From contig JAWLHE010000010.1 in NCBI GenBank assembly GCA_041690495.1, positions 62,001 through 126,000 on the forward strand: a stretch of DNA of 64,000 nt, in the 5' to 3' direction. This stretch comes from DATAAP01 sp041690495. Lineage in GTDB: Bacteria; Pseudomonadota; Alphaproteobacteria; CACIAM-22H2. Made by a program: the position numbers and the translations under genes. Positions 9,200 through 17,222 of this stretch are shown piece after piece (position 1 is the first letter of the stretch; each line of letters begins with the position of its first letter). Below the pieces are notes generated by a model. That model was not told the origin of the DNA, did not search any database, and saw only the letters and a list, made by a program, of their open reading frames with translations.

Positions 9200-9616
9200 T
9201 CAGGCGGCTTCGCCCGCCTTCGGCTTCGCCTTCACATAGGCCACGGCGGCGTGCTCGACGCAATAGGGTTTCCCCTGGATCGCGCGCTCGGTGCAGAAGT
9301 GGAAGCCGGGATCGCCGGGGTGGCCGATCGGCCAGCGGCAGGTTTGCGAGGACAGTTCGACCACGCGCGGCGCCGGGCGGGGCGCGGGAGCCGGCGCTGC
9401 TGGCGCCGCAGGACGTGCGTGAACGAGCGAGCGGTGCATCGCCGGGCGCGGGCCGATCCGCTTGATCGGCGAGGGGCGCGAATCGAGGTGCAGGCGATGT
9501 GCCTTGCCGACGACCGCGTTCTTGGAGATGCCCAGCCGCTTGCCGATTTCGGCGGTCGAGAGGCCCTCGTTCCACAGCATGGTAAGCTGGTTAATCTGAT
9601 CCGGGGTCCAGTCCAT
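9200..9616 (-). CDS. gcrA: GcrA-type cell-cycle transcriptional regulator
   Basis: A 138-residue protein starting MDWTPDQINQLTMLWNEG, the classic GcrA opening. The N-terminal helix-turn-helix (EIGKRLGISKNAVVGKAHRL, 24-43) binds methylated GANTC sites together with sigma70 in Caulobacter. A Pro/Ala linker leads to a C-terminal domain with CRWPIGHPGDPGFHFC and PYCVEH, which may bind a metal. The start at 9616 is preceded on the minus strand by AGGAG with good spacing; an ATG five codons upstream is less likely. GcrA is essentially restricted to alphaproteobacteria, so it dates the window to that class. Confidence 0.92.
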   Translation of the reverse strand: MDWTPDQINQLTMLWNEGLSTAEIGKRLGISKNAVVGKAHRLHLDSRPSPIKRIGPRPAMHRSLVHARPAAPAAPAPAPRPAPRVVELSSQTCRWPIGHPGDPGFHFCTERAIQGKPYCVEHAAVAYVKAKPKAGEAA

Positions 9617-9858
9617 TTTTCGCTCCTGCAACTAGGTCTGGTCGTCGCCCAACCGTTTCTTACCAAATATAGTGGGTCTGGTTTCCCGCAGGAGTCAAGG
9701 GCCATTGCTCGGTCATTGTCTCGGCAGTTATGAACATCTTCCGGACGGACGACCGGGAATTGGGGTTAGACGGTGTCAAATGCTGTGGTGCCTCGGCACT
9801 CCGCCCTCTGTAGTCCGTTTCACCGCCGAGGTCGGGTATGAAGAAGGAGAAGCGTGCC

Positions 9859-10392
9859 ATGCTCAATCGCCGAAAGCTTCTGACCGCCGGCGCTGCAGTC
9901 GCGTTCGCGGTTCTTCGCCCGGCCGCAGCGCGCGCATTCTACCCGGTCCGCAAGGTGTTTCTCGCCAACCCCCATACCGGAGATACGTTCCACGACATCT
10001 ACTGGGAAGAAGGCGCCTATATCCCTGACGCGCTCGCGCGCATCGATCTGCTGATGCGCGATTTTCACAACGACCAGGTGAGGCGCATCGATCCCGACCT
10101 GATCGACCTTCTTGCGCGGCTGCGCTCGCGGCTCGGCATCGTCAACCCGATCCAGGTGATGTCCGGCTACCGGTCGCCGCAGACCAATGCCGCTGTACGT
10201 CGTCGCAACCGCCATGTCGCGCGCAACAGCTATCACATGCAGGGCAAGGCGGTGGACATCCGCGTGCCCGGCTTCCATCTTGCGAAGCTGCGCCGTGCTG
10301 CCATCGAGCTCCGCAGCGGCGGCATCGGCACCTATCCGAAGGCCACCTTCCTCCATCTCGACGTCGGGCCGTACCGCGTCTGGACCGGGTGA
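9859..10392 (+). CDS. DUF882 peptidoglycan peptidase (MepK/YcbK-like, M15 fold)
   Basis: A 177-residue secreted protein. The signal peptide is MLNRRKLLTAGAAVAFAV followed by a signal-peptidase site near AARA. The mature domain has the DUF882 pattern: VMSGYRSPQTNAAVR, NSYHMQGKAVDIRVPG with the metal-binding HxxGxAxD core, and TFLHLDVGPYRVW with the last histidine. MepK of E. coli cuts 3-3 cross-links in peptidoglycan. The start at 9859 is preferred over the in-frame ATG at 9838 because AAGGAG at 9844-9849 is correctly spaced for it. Substrate bond specificity is inferred from the family. Confidence 0.88.
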   Translation: MLNRRKLLTAGAAVAFAVLRPAAARAFYPVRKVFLANPHTGDTFHDIYWEEGAYIPDALARIDLLMRDFHNDQVRRIDPDLIDLLARLRSRLGIVNPIQVMSGYRSPQTNAAVRRRNRHVARNSYHMQGKAVDIRVPGFHLAKLRRAAIELRSGGIGTYPKATFLHLDVGPYRVWTG

Positions 10393-10481
10393 CCGCGATC
10401 CCCGCCAAAACGCTCGACACTTCCTGGAAGCTGGAGTTACATCGCGCGGGCGATCCTTAAGTCGCGGGGGACGGCGAGCGC

Positions 10482-11480
10482 ATGATCACCGCATTCGTGC
10501 CGCGCAACGGCGCCGTCGAACGGGTCGAAATCGGTTCCGGTCAGGAGCTGCCGGCCAACCCCCTGTGGCTCGACCTGTTCGCACCGACCCAGGACGAGGC
10601 GATGCGCGTGCAGGCGGCGCTCGGCATCGTCCTGCCGAGCCGCGAGGCGATGCGCGAAATCGAGCCGTCCAGCCGCGTCTATGTCGAGGGCGATGCGAGC
10701 TACATGACGGCGCAGATCCTGGCGCGCGCAGACGAGCCGACGCCGATGAGCGAGCCGCTGACATTCATCCTCGCGCGCAAGACGCTCGTCACCTTGCGCT
10801 ATGCCGATCCGCGGCCGGTAGCCACCTATGCGGCGCGGTTGTGCCGCCACGCCGTGACGTGTCATTCGGGCGAGGATGCGCTGATCGGACTCGTCGAGGC
10901 CTTCGTCGACCGGATCGCCGACATACTCGAGAAGGTCGGGCTCGACCTCGATGCGGTGTCGCGCCAGATCTTCAACGAGGGCGAGCATCGCGGCAAGCCG
11001 CCGGGTGAGCGCGATCTCCAGGGCGTGCTGAAGACCCTCGGCCGCAACGACGACCTCGCCTCGACCGCGCGCGAGAGCCTGCTGAGTCTGAGCCGTGTGG
11101 TCCGCTTTCTCGGGCAGGGGCTCGATGCGAACGACCGCGGCGACAAAAGATCCATCAAGGAGCTCAAGGCGCGCCTCAAGGTCGTGGTTCGCGATATCGC
11201 CTCGCTGAACGAACACGCCGCGTTCGAATCGAACAAGGTCAACTTCCTGCTCGATGCGACGCTCGGCATGATCAATATCGAGCAGAACCGCATCATCAAG
11301 CTGTTCTCGGTCGCGGCCGTGGTCTTTCTGCCGCCGACGCTCGTGGCGAGCATCTACGGGATGAATTTCAAGGCGATGCCCGAGCTCGAATGGGGCCTCG
11401 GCTACCCGTGGGCGCTGCTGCTGATGGCTCTCTCGGCCGTGCTGCCGTACCTGTATTTCAAGCGCAAGGGCTGGTTCTGA
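10482..11480 (+). CDS. corA: CorA-family divalent cation channel
   Basis: A 332-residue protein with a large soluble N-terminal domain, long coiled helices (about 130-260) and two C-terminal membrane helices. The first helix ends in the diagnostic YGMNF motif, then the acidic loop MPELEW, then a second helix and a KRKGWF tail. CorA channels pass Mg2+ (also Co2+ or Ni2+) through a pentameric pore. Length and motif are normal. The gene stands alone, convergent with the large ligase/acyltransferase gene that ends 11 bp away. Confidence 0.92.
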   Translation: MITAFVPRNGAVERVEIGSGQELPANPLWLDLFAPTQDEAMRVQAALGIVLPSREAMREIEPSSRVYVEGDASYMTAQILARADEPTPMSEPLTFILARKTLVTLRYADPRPVATYAARLCRHAVTCHSGEDALIGLVEAFVDRIADILEKVGLDLDAVSRQIFNEGEHRGKPPGERDLQGVLKTLGRNDDLASTARESLLSLSRVVRFLGQGLDANDRGDKRSIKELKARLKVVVRDIASLNEHAAFESNKVNFLLDATLGMINIEQNRIIKLFSVAAVVFLPPTLVASIYGMNFKAMPELEWGLGYPWALLLMALSAVLPYLYFKRKGWF

Positions 11481-11491
11481 TCGCGGCCGCG

Positions 11492-14107
11492 CTACCGCGG
11501 GAGCGCCGCTACCGCGTCGTGCAGCGCATTCGCGATTCGGGCAGGCCTGGAGTCGCCGGAGCCGCGCGCGGCGAGCCGTTCGGGATCGAGCGCCGGGCCG
11601 AAGGCGATGCGCAGCGGCACGGGACGCGGCACGCGGCGTCCGCGCGGCATGGCCGCGAACGTGCCGGAGATGCGCGCCGGGATGACCGGCGCCGGCGCGC
11701 GGCTCAGCAAGTGGCCGATACCGGGGAGAAATGCCTGCAGCTCCCCGTCGGGCGAGCGCCACGATTCCGGAAACCACACCAGCGCATTGCCGCGCGCAAG
11801 CACGTCCGCGCCCGAGGCAACCGCGGTCGCGGGCGCGCGCTCGTCGACCGGGAAGATGTGCGCGATGCGGGCCAGCGCCCGCCCCGCGCGCGTATGGAAC
11901 AGACGCCCGACCTCGCCGCCCCACCACACCCGTTCGAGCCGTGCGCGGTCGAGCGCTGCGGCCACGACGAGCGGGTCCAGATCGCTGAGATGATTGCAGG
12001 CGATCACGAATGATCCGCGCGCGGGCACGTTCTCCAGACCTTGGATCCGGAGGTGGAAGAGCCCGCGCATCAGGCCCTTGTTGACCAGGCGCAGCACCTC
12101 GCCTGCGGCCCGCGCAAACATGCCGGGCTGCTCGAGCCACGGCTGCTCCTGCACAAGGACAGGCGCGGCGGCGGGCTCTTTCGCCCCGGCTTTCGCGCTG
12201 GCGCGGGCGACAAGATCGCGCAGGGTTACCGCGTCGGCCGCGTCCTGCTCGCTCAGGCTGATGCCGAATCGCTCGGCGAGCTCGAGCGTCATCGTCACCC
12301 ATTCGAGCGAGTCGATGCCGAGATCGAGCTGCGGCGACAGATCGGGCGACAATGTTCTTCCGGGATAGCGCGCGACCAGCCATGCCCAGATCTCGCGCGC
12401 CGGCGACTGCGCAAGCAGGGCGCGGTCCTCGGCCGTGAACTCATCCGGCCCGCGCGTCGGCATGCCCGATTTCGCGCGCGCATACAGTTCGGGCAGCTGG
12501 AAGCGCTGATACTTGCCGAGACGCGTGCGCGGCAGGGGCTCGCGCGTGACCGCGAATCCTGCGACGCGCTGGAAGGAGGGCAGCGTTGCGGCGCGCTCGC
12601 CCAGCGCCACGCGCATGATGTCCTCGACCCGGCGGTTGCCGGTCGCGGCAATCGCCTCGAAGTCGGGGACAACGAGAGCGACCAGCGCGCCCCCGCTCTC
12701 GAGCACCGCAAGCTCGCGGATATACGGGCTCTCTGCGTAGATCTTTTCGAGCTCCTCCGGGAAGATGTTCTTGCCGCCGCCGAGCACGATCATCTCCTTC
12801 ACGCGCCCGGCGATGTAAACGTAGCCGTCGTGATCGACACATCCGAGATCGCCGGTCCGGAACCAGCCGTCGGGCGTGAAGGCGGCGGCATTCGCCTCGG
12901 CATTGTTGCGATAGCCGCGAAAGACCGAAGGGCCGGTCGCCTCGATCTCGCCGATACCGTCCGCGCCGGGCGATGCGATGCGCAGCGTCGCGCCCGGAAG
13001 CGGCGTTCCCTCGCTGCCGATTTTCGCGCGGTCTCGGCGATTGGCCGTAAGGATCGACGCCGTCTCGGCGAGCCCGTAGCCGCTCAGCACTTCCCAGCCG
13101 AGGCCTTCCAGCTTCCAGATCAGGTCCGCCTCGAACCTGGCGCCGCCCGACGCCATCAGCCACAGTTCGGGGGCGAACTGGCGATGCAGCGACGCGAACA
13201 GCGTGCGGCCGATGCGCCGGTTGAACCGGCGCCGCACCATGACGGAGAGGCGCAGCGTCGAATCGAAGATCCTGCGCGCCATCCTGCCGCGCGCGGCGAC
13301 ACGCGCCTCGATCGCGCCCACCAGCGCCGCATAGAGCCGCGGCACGCCGACGATCACCGTAACGCGGCCGCGCTGCAGGGCGCGAACGATTTGCGGGCCG
13401 GTGACGCCGGCCGGAAGCACGATCGTGGCACCGCTGGCAAGCGCCGTCAGGCAGCCGACGGTCAGTGGATAGACATGATGCAACGGCAGCGGCAGCAGCG
13501 CGCGGTCACCCGCTCCGACGATCCGCGCCGCGACGAGTCCGTTGATGTTGGCCGCAAGATTGCCATGGGTCAGCAGAAAGGCCTTCGGCGTTCCGGTCGT
13601 GCCCGAGGTGAAGACCAGCATGCAGTCGTTCTCCGGCGCGATCGCGGGCAGCGCTTGCGCCTGCGCGTCGAGGAGCGAGCGCCACGACGGTCCGGCGGTG
13701 TCGTCGAGCGAATAGACCCGCAAAGTGTCTGCGTGCGGCAGCGCCCTGAGCCTCGGCACATGCCCACCCGCCGCGAACACGACGCGAGCCCCGCTGTCCG
13801 GCATGAGCACGGCCAGTTCGGCGTCGGACGTCAGATCATCGAGCGCCACGGCGACGGAGCCGATCGCGGCCAGCGCCAGCCGCGCCGCGATCCAGGCCGT
13901 CGAGTTCGGCCCGAGGAGCACGACGGGTTCGCCCGGTCTGACGCCGGCCGCCAGCATGCCATGCGCCAGTCTCAAGGCGGTGCCGCCCAGTTCGGCGTAG
14001 CCGATCGCGGTCGTGGTGCCGTCTTCCGCCACGGTGATCACGGCCGCGTGCGCGCCGCGCTCGCCAAGCCGACGGACGAGATCCTGGACGGTGGAAATTT
14101 CGCTCAC
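11492..14107 (-). CDS. Fused acyl-CoA ligase, acyl carrier and lysophospholipid acyltransferase
   Basis: An 871-residue protein with three domains. Residues 1-540 are an AMP-binding ligase with the P-loop FTSGTTGTPKA at 166-176 and the GYGLAETASI and TGDLGCVDHDGYVYIAGR segments. An acyl carrier domain follows, with the phosphopantetheine serine Ser600 in GIDSLEW. The C-terminal third is a PlsC-type acyltransferase with the HxxxxD motif NHLSDLD (His706, Asp711) and the FPES-type WFPESWR motif. It could activate a fatty acid, load it on its own carrier and acylate a lysolipid. E. coli Aas has ligase and acyltransferase in the opposite order and lacks the carrier. Lipid target unknown. Confidence 0.88.
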   Translation of the reverse strand: MSEISTVQDLVRRLGERGAHAAVITVAEDGTTTAIGYAELGGTALRLAHGMLAAGVRPGEPVVLLGPNSTAWIAARLALAAIGSVAVALDDLTSDAELAVLMPDSGARVVFAAGGHVPRLRALPHADTLRVYSLDDTAGPSWRSLLDAQAQALPAIAPENDCMLVFTSGTTGTPKAFLLTHGNLAANINGLVAARIVGAGDRALLPLPLHHVYPLTVGCLTALASGATIVLPAGVTGPQIVRALQRGRVTVIVGVPRLYAALVGAIEARVAARGRMARRIFDSTLRLSVMVRRRFNRRIGRTLFASLHRQFAPELWLMASGGARFEADLIWKLEGLGWEVLSGYGLAETASILTANRRDRAKIGSEGTPLPGATLRIASPGADGIGEIEATGPSVFRGYRNNAEANAAAFTPDGWFRTGDLGCVDHDGYVYIAGRVKEMIVLGGGKNIFPEELEKIYAESPYIRELAVLESGGALVALVVPDFEAIAATGNRRVEDIMRVALGERAATLPSFQRVAGFAVTREPLPRTRLGKYQRFQLPELYARAKSGMPTRGPDEFTAEDRALLAQSPAREIWAWLVARYPGRTLSPDLSPQLDLGIDSLEWVTMTLELAERFGISLSEQDAADAVTLRDLVARASAKAGAKEPAAAPVLVQEQPWLEQPGMFARAAGEVLRLVNKGLMRGLFHLRIQGLENVPARGSFVIACNHLSDLDPLVVAAALDRARLERVWWGGEVGRLFHTRAGRALARIAHIFPVDERAPATAVASGADVLARGNALVWFPESWRSPDGELQAFLPGIGHLLSRAPAPVIPARISGTFAAMPRGRRVPRPVPLRIAFGPALDPERLAARGSGDSRPARIANALHDAVAALPR

Positions 14108-14166
14108 GCGCCGCCGCTCCCTCAGGGCGGCGCAATTCTAGCCGGATTGCGCCTGCACCGCCGCCG

Positions 14167-14952
14167 TCACCAGTATGGCGTGCGGCCGTAATGGCTGAAC
14201 AGCCGGTCCTCGTAGCCGCGGTCGATGTGCCGCGACGGATCGTATTCGGGGCCGTTCCTGATCTGCTCGCGGTTGAGGTCGACCTGCACGTTGCGCTCGA
14301 ACCAGTTCACGCTCTCGATCCATTGCGGCGAGACCAGCACCTTTTTGCCCGGCAGCCAGTTGCGGGTGTCGACGACCATGTAGCGGATCGCCCAGTTCGC
14401 GTCGTCGATCAGGAAATCCTCGACATGGCCGATATCGCCGTCCGCGGCCTTGATGTAATGGCCGGTCACGGTCCGCGCGCTGCGCAGGTGCGGATCGCCC
14501 GGCTCCTTCTCGATGCGCGCGCGCGCCTCCTTCACCTCGGCGGGGCTGACGCGCGACGTGACCGGGTCGCCGACATAGCTCGGCCCCGCACCGGGCGTCT
14601 GCGGCGGAATGCCCGGTACCAGACCCTCGCCCCAATAGGGCGACCAGCCGTAATAGTCGTGCAGCCGCGCCTCGTATTGGCGCGATACCGGCTTGTCGGT
14701 GTCGATATCCGGGCTGTTGGCGACCTGCTCGCGGGTCAGCGACACCGCCAGCTGGCGGCGCGCCGCGTCATAGCCGTCGACAGCGTGCGGTGTGATCAGG
14801 ACCTTGCGGCCGCTGAGCCAGCCGCCAGTGTCGACGACCAGGTAGCGTACGTACCACTGCGCGTCGTCGAAGTAGAAATCGTCGGCGGTGCCGATCGTCC
14901 CGTCGCTCGCCCGGATATCCGCGCCATGGACCTGCTCCACGCTCAACAGCAT
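14167..14952 (-). CDS. Protein with two PRC-barrel domains
   Basis: A 261-residue soluble protein containing two copies of a PRC-barrel unit, about 1-85 and 165-245. Each copy has the pattern DGxIGxxxDFxxDDAxWxxRYxVVDT followed by WLxGxKVLxxP and a helix with REQxxNxP. PRC-barrel modules occur in photosynthetic reaction centre H subunits and in many small stress proteins where their role is unclear. The start at 14952 gives MLLSVEQVHGADI and is preceded by GGGAGAGGACG on the minus strand. No membrane segment is present. It stands alone downstream of an intergenic stretch. Confidence 0.8.
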   Translation of the reverse strand: MLLSVEQVHGADIRASDGTIGTADDFYFDDAQWYVRYLVVDTGGWLSGRKVLITPHAVDGYDAARRQLAVSLTREQVANSPDIDTDKPVSRQYEARLHDYYGWSPYWGEGLVPGIPPQTPGAGPSYVGDPVTSRVSPAEVKEARARIEKEPGDPHLRSARTVTGHYIKAADGDIGHVEDFLIDDANWAIRYMVVDTRNWLPGKKVLVSPQWIESVNWFERNVQVDLNREQIRNGPEYDPSRHIDRGYEDRLFSHYGRTPYW

Positions 14953-15306
14953 CGTCCTCTCCCGCTGAAGCCTGGCCTGCCTACGCAATCAACAGCGCGG
15001 CCGCGAATCCGGTTCCTGGGGGCGTTTCGCTGTTTCATCGCGAAAGCGGACGCACCGCCCCCACTTCGCGCAGCCCGCCCGTGAAGCACGGCGGAAGCGA
15101 GTAACGCATTGATTGTCCAAGGTTCAGGCGAACTGCTTCACTGCTTCACCGGTGTTTGCAGTTGTCTTTCCGCTCCCTCGCCCTCGAGGCGGACGCGCTC
15201 CCGGAAAGCAATACGCCCGCCGGGTCGCGCGACCGGCGGGCGTATTGGTCCGGCCCCAGTCGAGCACAGAGCGGGGCGGGATGGAACCCGCTTTCCCTAC
15301 GGCCGC
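14953..15306. other. Intergenic region with a perfect hairpin
   Basis: No recognisable gene. The region upstream of the PRC-barrel gene contains the perfect 14-bp inverted repeat at 15210-15246. The part 15000-15200 has no clear protein or RNA feature. Confidence 0.4.
15210..15246 (-). terminator. Perfect 14-bp stem-loop, possible terminator
   Basis: The arms AATACGCCCGCCGG (15210-15223) and CCGGCGGGCGTATT (15233-15246) are exactly complementary and enclose a nine-base loop. It lies 60 bp beyond the end of the small minus-strand frame at 15307-15474, and on that strand the stem is followed by TTGCTTT, so termination of that transcript is the likeliest role. It could also work in both directions. 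Confidence 0.55.
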
Positions 15307-15474
15307 CTAACGCTGCTCGGTCGCCGGGACCGTTTCGGGATGGCCCGGCTCGACGGGCTCGCGATGCTGCCTGGGCCGCGTACGGGAATCGGGTCCGCCA
15401 TCGCCTTTCTGAAGCTTGCGCCGCGGCTCCTTGCCCTGGCGCGCCATGTTGCCGTGACTGTCATCGCCTCGCAT
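15307..15474 (-). CDS. Possible small basic hydrophilic protein, 55 residues
   Basis: A short frame beginning MRGDDSHGNMARQGKEPRR and rich in Arg, Pro, Glu and Gln, with no hydrophobic segment. It is preceded on the minus strand by AAAGGAGGGCCC directly before the ATG, a strong though closely spaced ribosome binding site, and is followed by a stem-loop that could terminate it. No family is recognised. An internal ATG nine codons in would give MARQGKEPRRKLQ. GC-rich DNA produces many spurious frames, so the call rests mainly on the signals around it. Confidence 0.4.
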   Translation of the reverse strand: MRGDDSHGNMARQGKEPRRKLQKGDGGPDSRTRPRQHREPVEPGHPETVPATEQR

Positions 15475-15645
15475 GGGGCCCTCCTTTGCTAGGAAGAACA
15501 AGGTGCATGCCGCCGGGTTCCGCATGAGGTACGCCGCGCGTCGCGCCGCCATGCACAAGTCACCAACTGGTTACTTCCGCATTGACGACGGCACAGCCCC
15601 TCGACATAGTTGACGCCAAGAAGCGCGACAACCCGGGAGGACGGA

Positions 15646-16653
15646 ATGCGCAAAGCCTGGACGTTCGCGGCGCTCGCCGCCGCCACTTTCATCGCCAGCC
15701 CCGCTCTCGCAGACTGGAAACCGAACAAGCCGGTCACGATCATCGTCCCGTGGGCCGCGGGCGGCTCGACCGATCAGGTGACCCGCATTACCGCGAGCGA
15801 GCTCGAGCCGCTGCTCGGCCAGAAGGTCGTTATCGTCAATCAGCCGGGCGCCTCCGGCTCGATCGGCACCAAGAATGCGCTCGAGGCGCAGAAGGACGGC
15901 TACACCTGGACGGCCGGTGCCGCCCAGGACCTCGGCGTCTATGGTGTGCTCGGCATGCTGGACACGAGCATCAAGGACTGGAACCTCTATCTCAACGTCG
16001 CCAACGTCGCGGTCGTCGGCGTCAACCCCGCCGCGCCGTTCAAGGACATGAAGGAACTGCTGGCGGCGATGAAGGCGAAGCCCAACCAGATCACGGTGGC
16101 GACCGCCGGCCTCACTTCCGCCGGGCACAAGGCGATGGAGGCGATCGCGCGCGCCGCCGGCGTCACTTATCGCCACGTCACCTATGACGGCGGCAATCCC
16201 GCAGTGGTCGCGACGGTCGCCGGCGAGACGCAGGTCACGACCCAGCTCGCGGTCGAGCAGGCGGAGATGATCCGCGGCAAGCGGCTGCGGCCGCTTGCGA
16301 CAGTCGGCGACAAGCCGCTCACGCTCGAAGGCCACGGCACGATTCCGGCAATGACGAACTTCATCCCGAACTTCAGCGAGCCGACCAACTATTTCGGTAT
16401 CTTCGTGCCGAAGGGCGTGCCGAAGGAAGTCACCGACACGCTCAACAGGATCTGGGCGGAGACGCTGCCGAAGTCGGCGGCGCTGCGCAAATACGCCGAG
16501 AGCCGCGGCGCGCTGTTCGCGCCCGCTGCCGGCGAGGAGGCGCAGAAGCTGGTGTTCCCGGCGATTCAGGCGAATGCCTGGACCTTGCAGGCCTCCGGCA
16601 AGGCGAAGGTCTCGCCCGACACGGTCGGCATCCCCAAACCGAAGTCGATGTGA
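15646..16653 (+). CDS. tctC: Tripartite tricarboxylate transporter receptor TctC
   Basis: A 335-residue periplasmic receptor, first gene of a TctCBA operon. MRKAWTFAALAAATFIASPALA is a Sec signal peptide; the mature protein starts DWKPNKPVTIIVPWAAGGSTDQVTR, the Bug-family signature, with NQPGASGSIGT after it. It captures a carboxylate and delivers it to the TctBA membrane complex. The start at 15646 is set by GGGAGG at 15634-15640. The downstream catabolic genes suggest that the ligand is a sugar-acid-like compound rather than citrate, but this is inference. Confidence 0.92.
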   Translation: MRKAWTFAALAAATFIASPALADWKPNKPVTIIVPWAAGGSTDQVTRITASELEPLLGQKVVIVNQPGASGSIGTKNALEAQKDGYTWTAGAAQDLGVYGVLGMLDTSIKDWNLYLNVANVAVVGVNPAAPFKDMKELLAAMKAKPNQITVATAGLTSAGHKAMEAIARAAGVTYRHVTYDGGNPAVVATVAGETQVTTQLAVEQAEMIRGKRLRPLATVGDKPLTLEGHGTIPAMTNFIPNFSEPTNYFGIFVPKGVPKEVTDTLNRIWAETLPKSAALRKYAESRGALFAPAAGEEAQKLVFPAIQANAWTLQASGKAKVSPDTVGIPKPKSM

Positions 16654-16705
16654 GTGACTCCGCGCCGCCCGTTCGGCCTTGCCGGGCGGGCGGCGCGAAA
16701 ATCGC

Positions 16706-17206
16706 ATGGAACAGCACACTTCGGCGCGAGCCGATTTCTTGTGGTCGATCGGCTGGATCGTGGCCGGTGCCGCCGTCGTCTACGGCGCGTGGACGATGGA
16801 CCGGCTCGAAAACATGCACATCAACCCGTACACGGCGCCGGGGCTGGTTCCCGGCGTGCTCGGACTCGGCCTGATCGTGCTCGGCGCGTTCCTGATGCTG
16901 CGTGCGGTGCGCGCCGGCGGCCTGCAGAATAGCGAAGGCGCTCATTCGACGCTGGCCGCCGGCCGGCTCGCCGCGGCGGTCATCCTGTGCCTCGGCTACG
17001 CCGCCGGCCTGGTCGGGCGCGGATTGCCGTTCTGGCTTTCGACCTTCGTCTTCGTGACGGCCACCATCATGGTGTTCCAGTGGCCGGAGCGGCGCGCGCG
17101 CGGCACGATCGCGCGCGGCGCGGTGCTGGCCGCAGTCTGCGGCGCCGGCACCGCCGCCGCCGTCACCATCGTCTTCCAGGAAATCTTCCTGGTCCGGCTG
17201 CCCTGA
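16706..17206 (+). CDS. tctB: Tripartite tricarboxylate transporter small membrane subunit TctB
   Basis: A 166-residue protein with four predicted membrane helices (about 14-33, 45-68, 86-108 and 140-160), the expected layout of TctB. The PYTAPGLVPGVLGLGLIVLGAFL segment near 35-60 is the family hallmark. TctB assists the large TctA subunit in proton- or sodium-driven uptake. I chose the ATG at 16706 (MEQHTSARADFLW) over an upstream TTG frame opening. It lies 52 bp after TctC and 16 bp before TctA. Confidence 0.88.
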   Translation: MEQHTSARADFLWSIGWIVAGAAVVYGAWTMDRLENMHINPYTAPGLVPGVLGLGLIVLGAFLMLRAVRAGGLQNSEGAHSTLAAGRLAAAVILCLGYAAGLVGRGLPFWLSTFVFVTATIMVFQWPERRARGTIARGAVLAAVCGAGTAAAVTIVFQEIFLVRLP

Positions 17207-17222
17207 AGGCGGAGGCAAGCGG

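Noticed and set aside
10437..12383. A 648-codon open frame on the minus strand
   Set aside because: It is the antisense of CorA and part of the ligase gene in another frame, with Arg/Ala-rich composition typical of GC-rich shadow frames.
12041..14191. A 716-codon open frame on the plus strand
   Set aside because: Antisense to the ligase-ACP-acyltransferase gene, whose domains and catalytic motifs are unmistakable.
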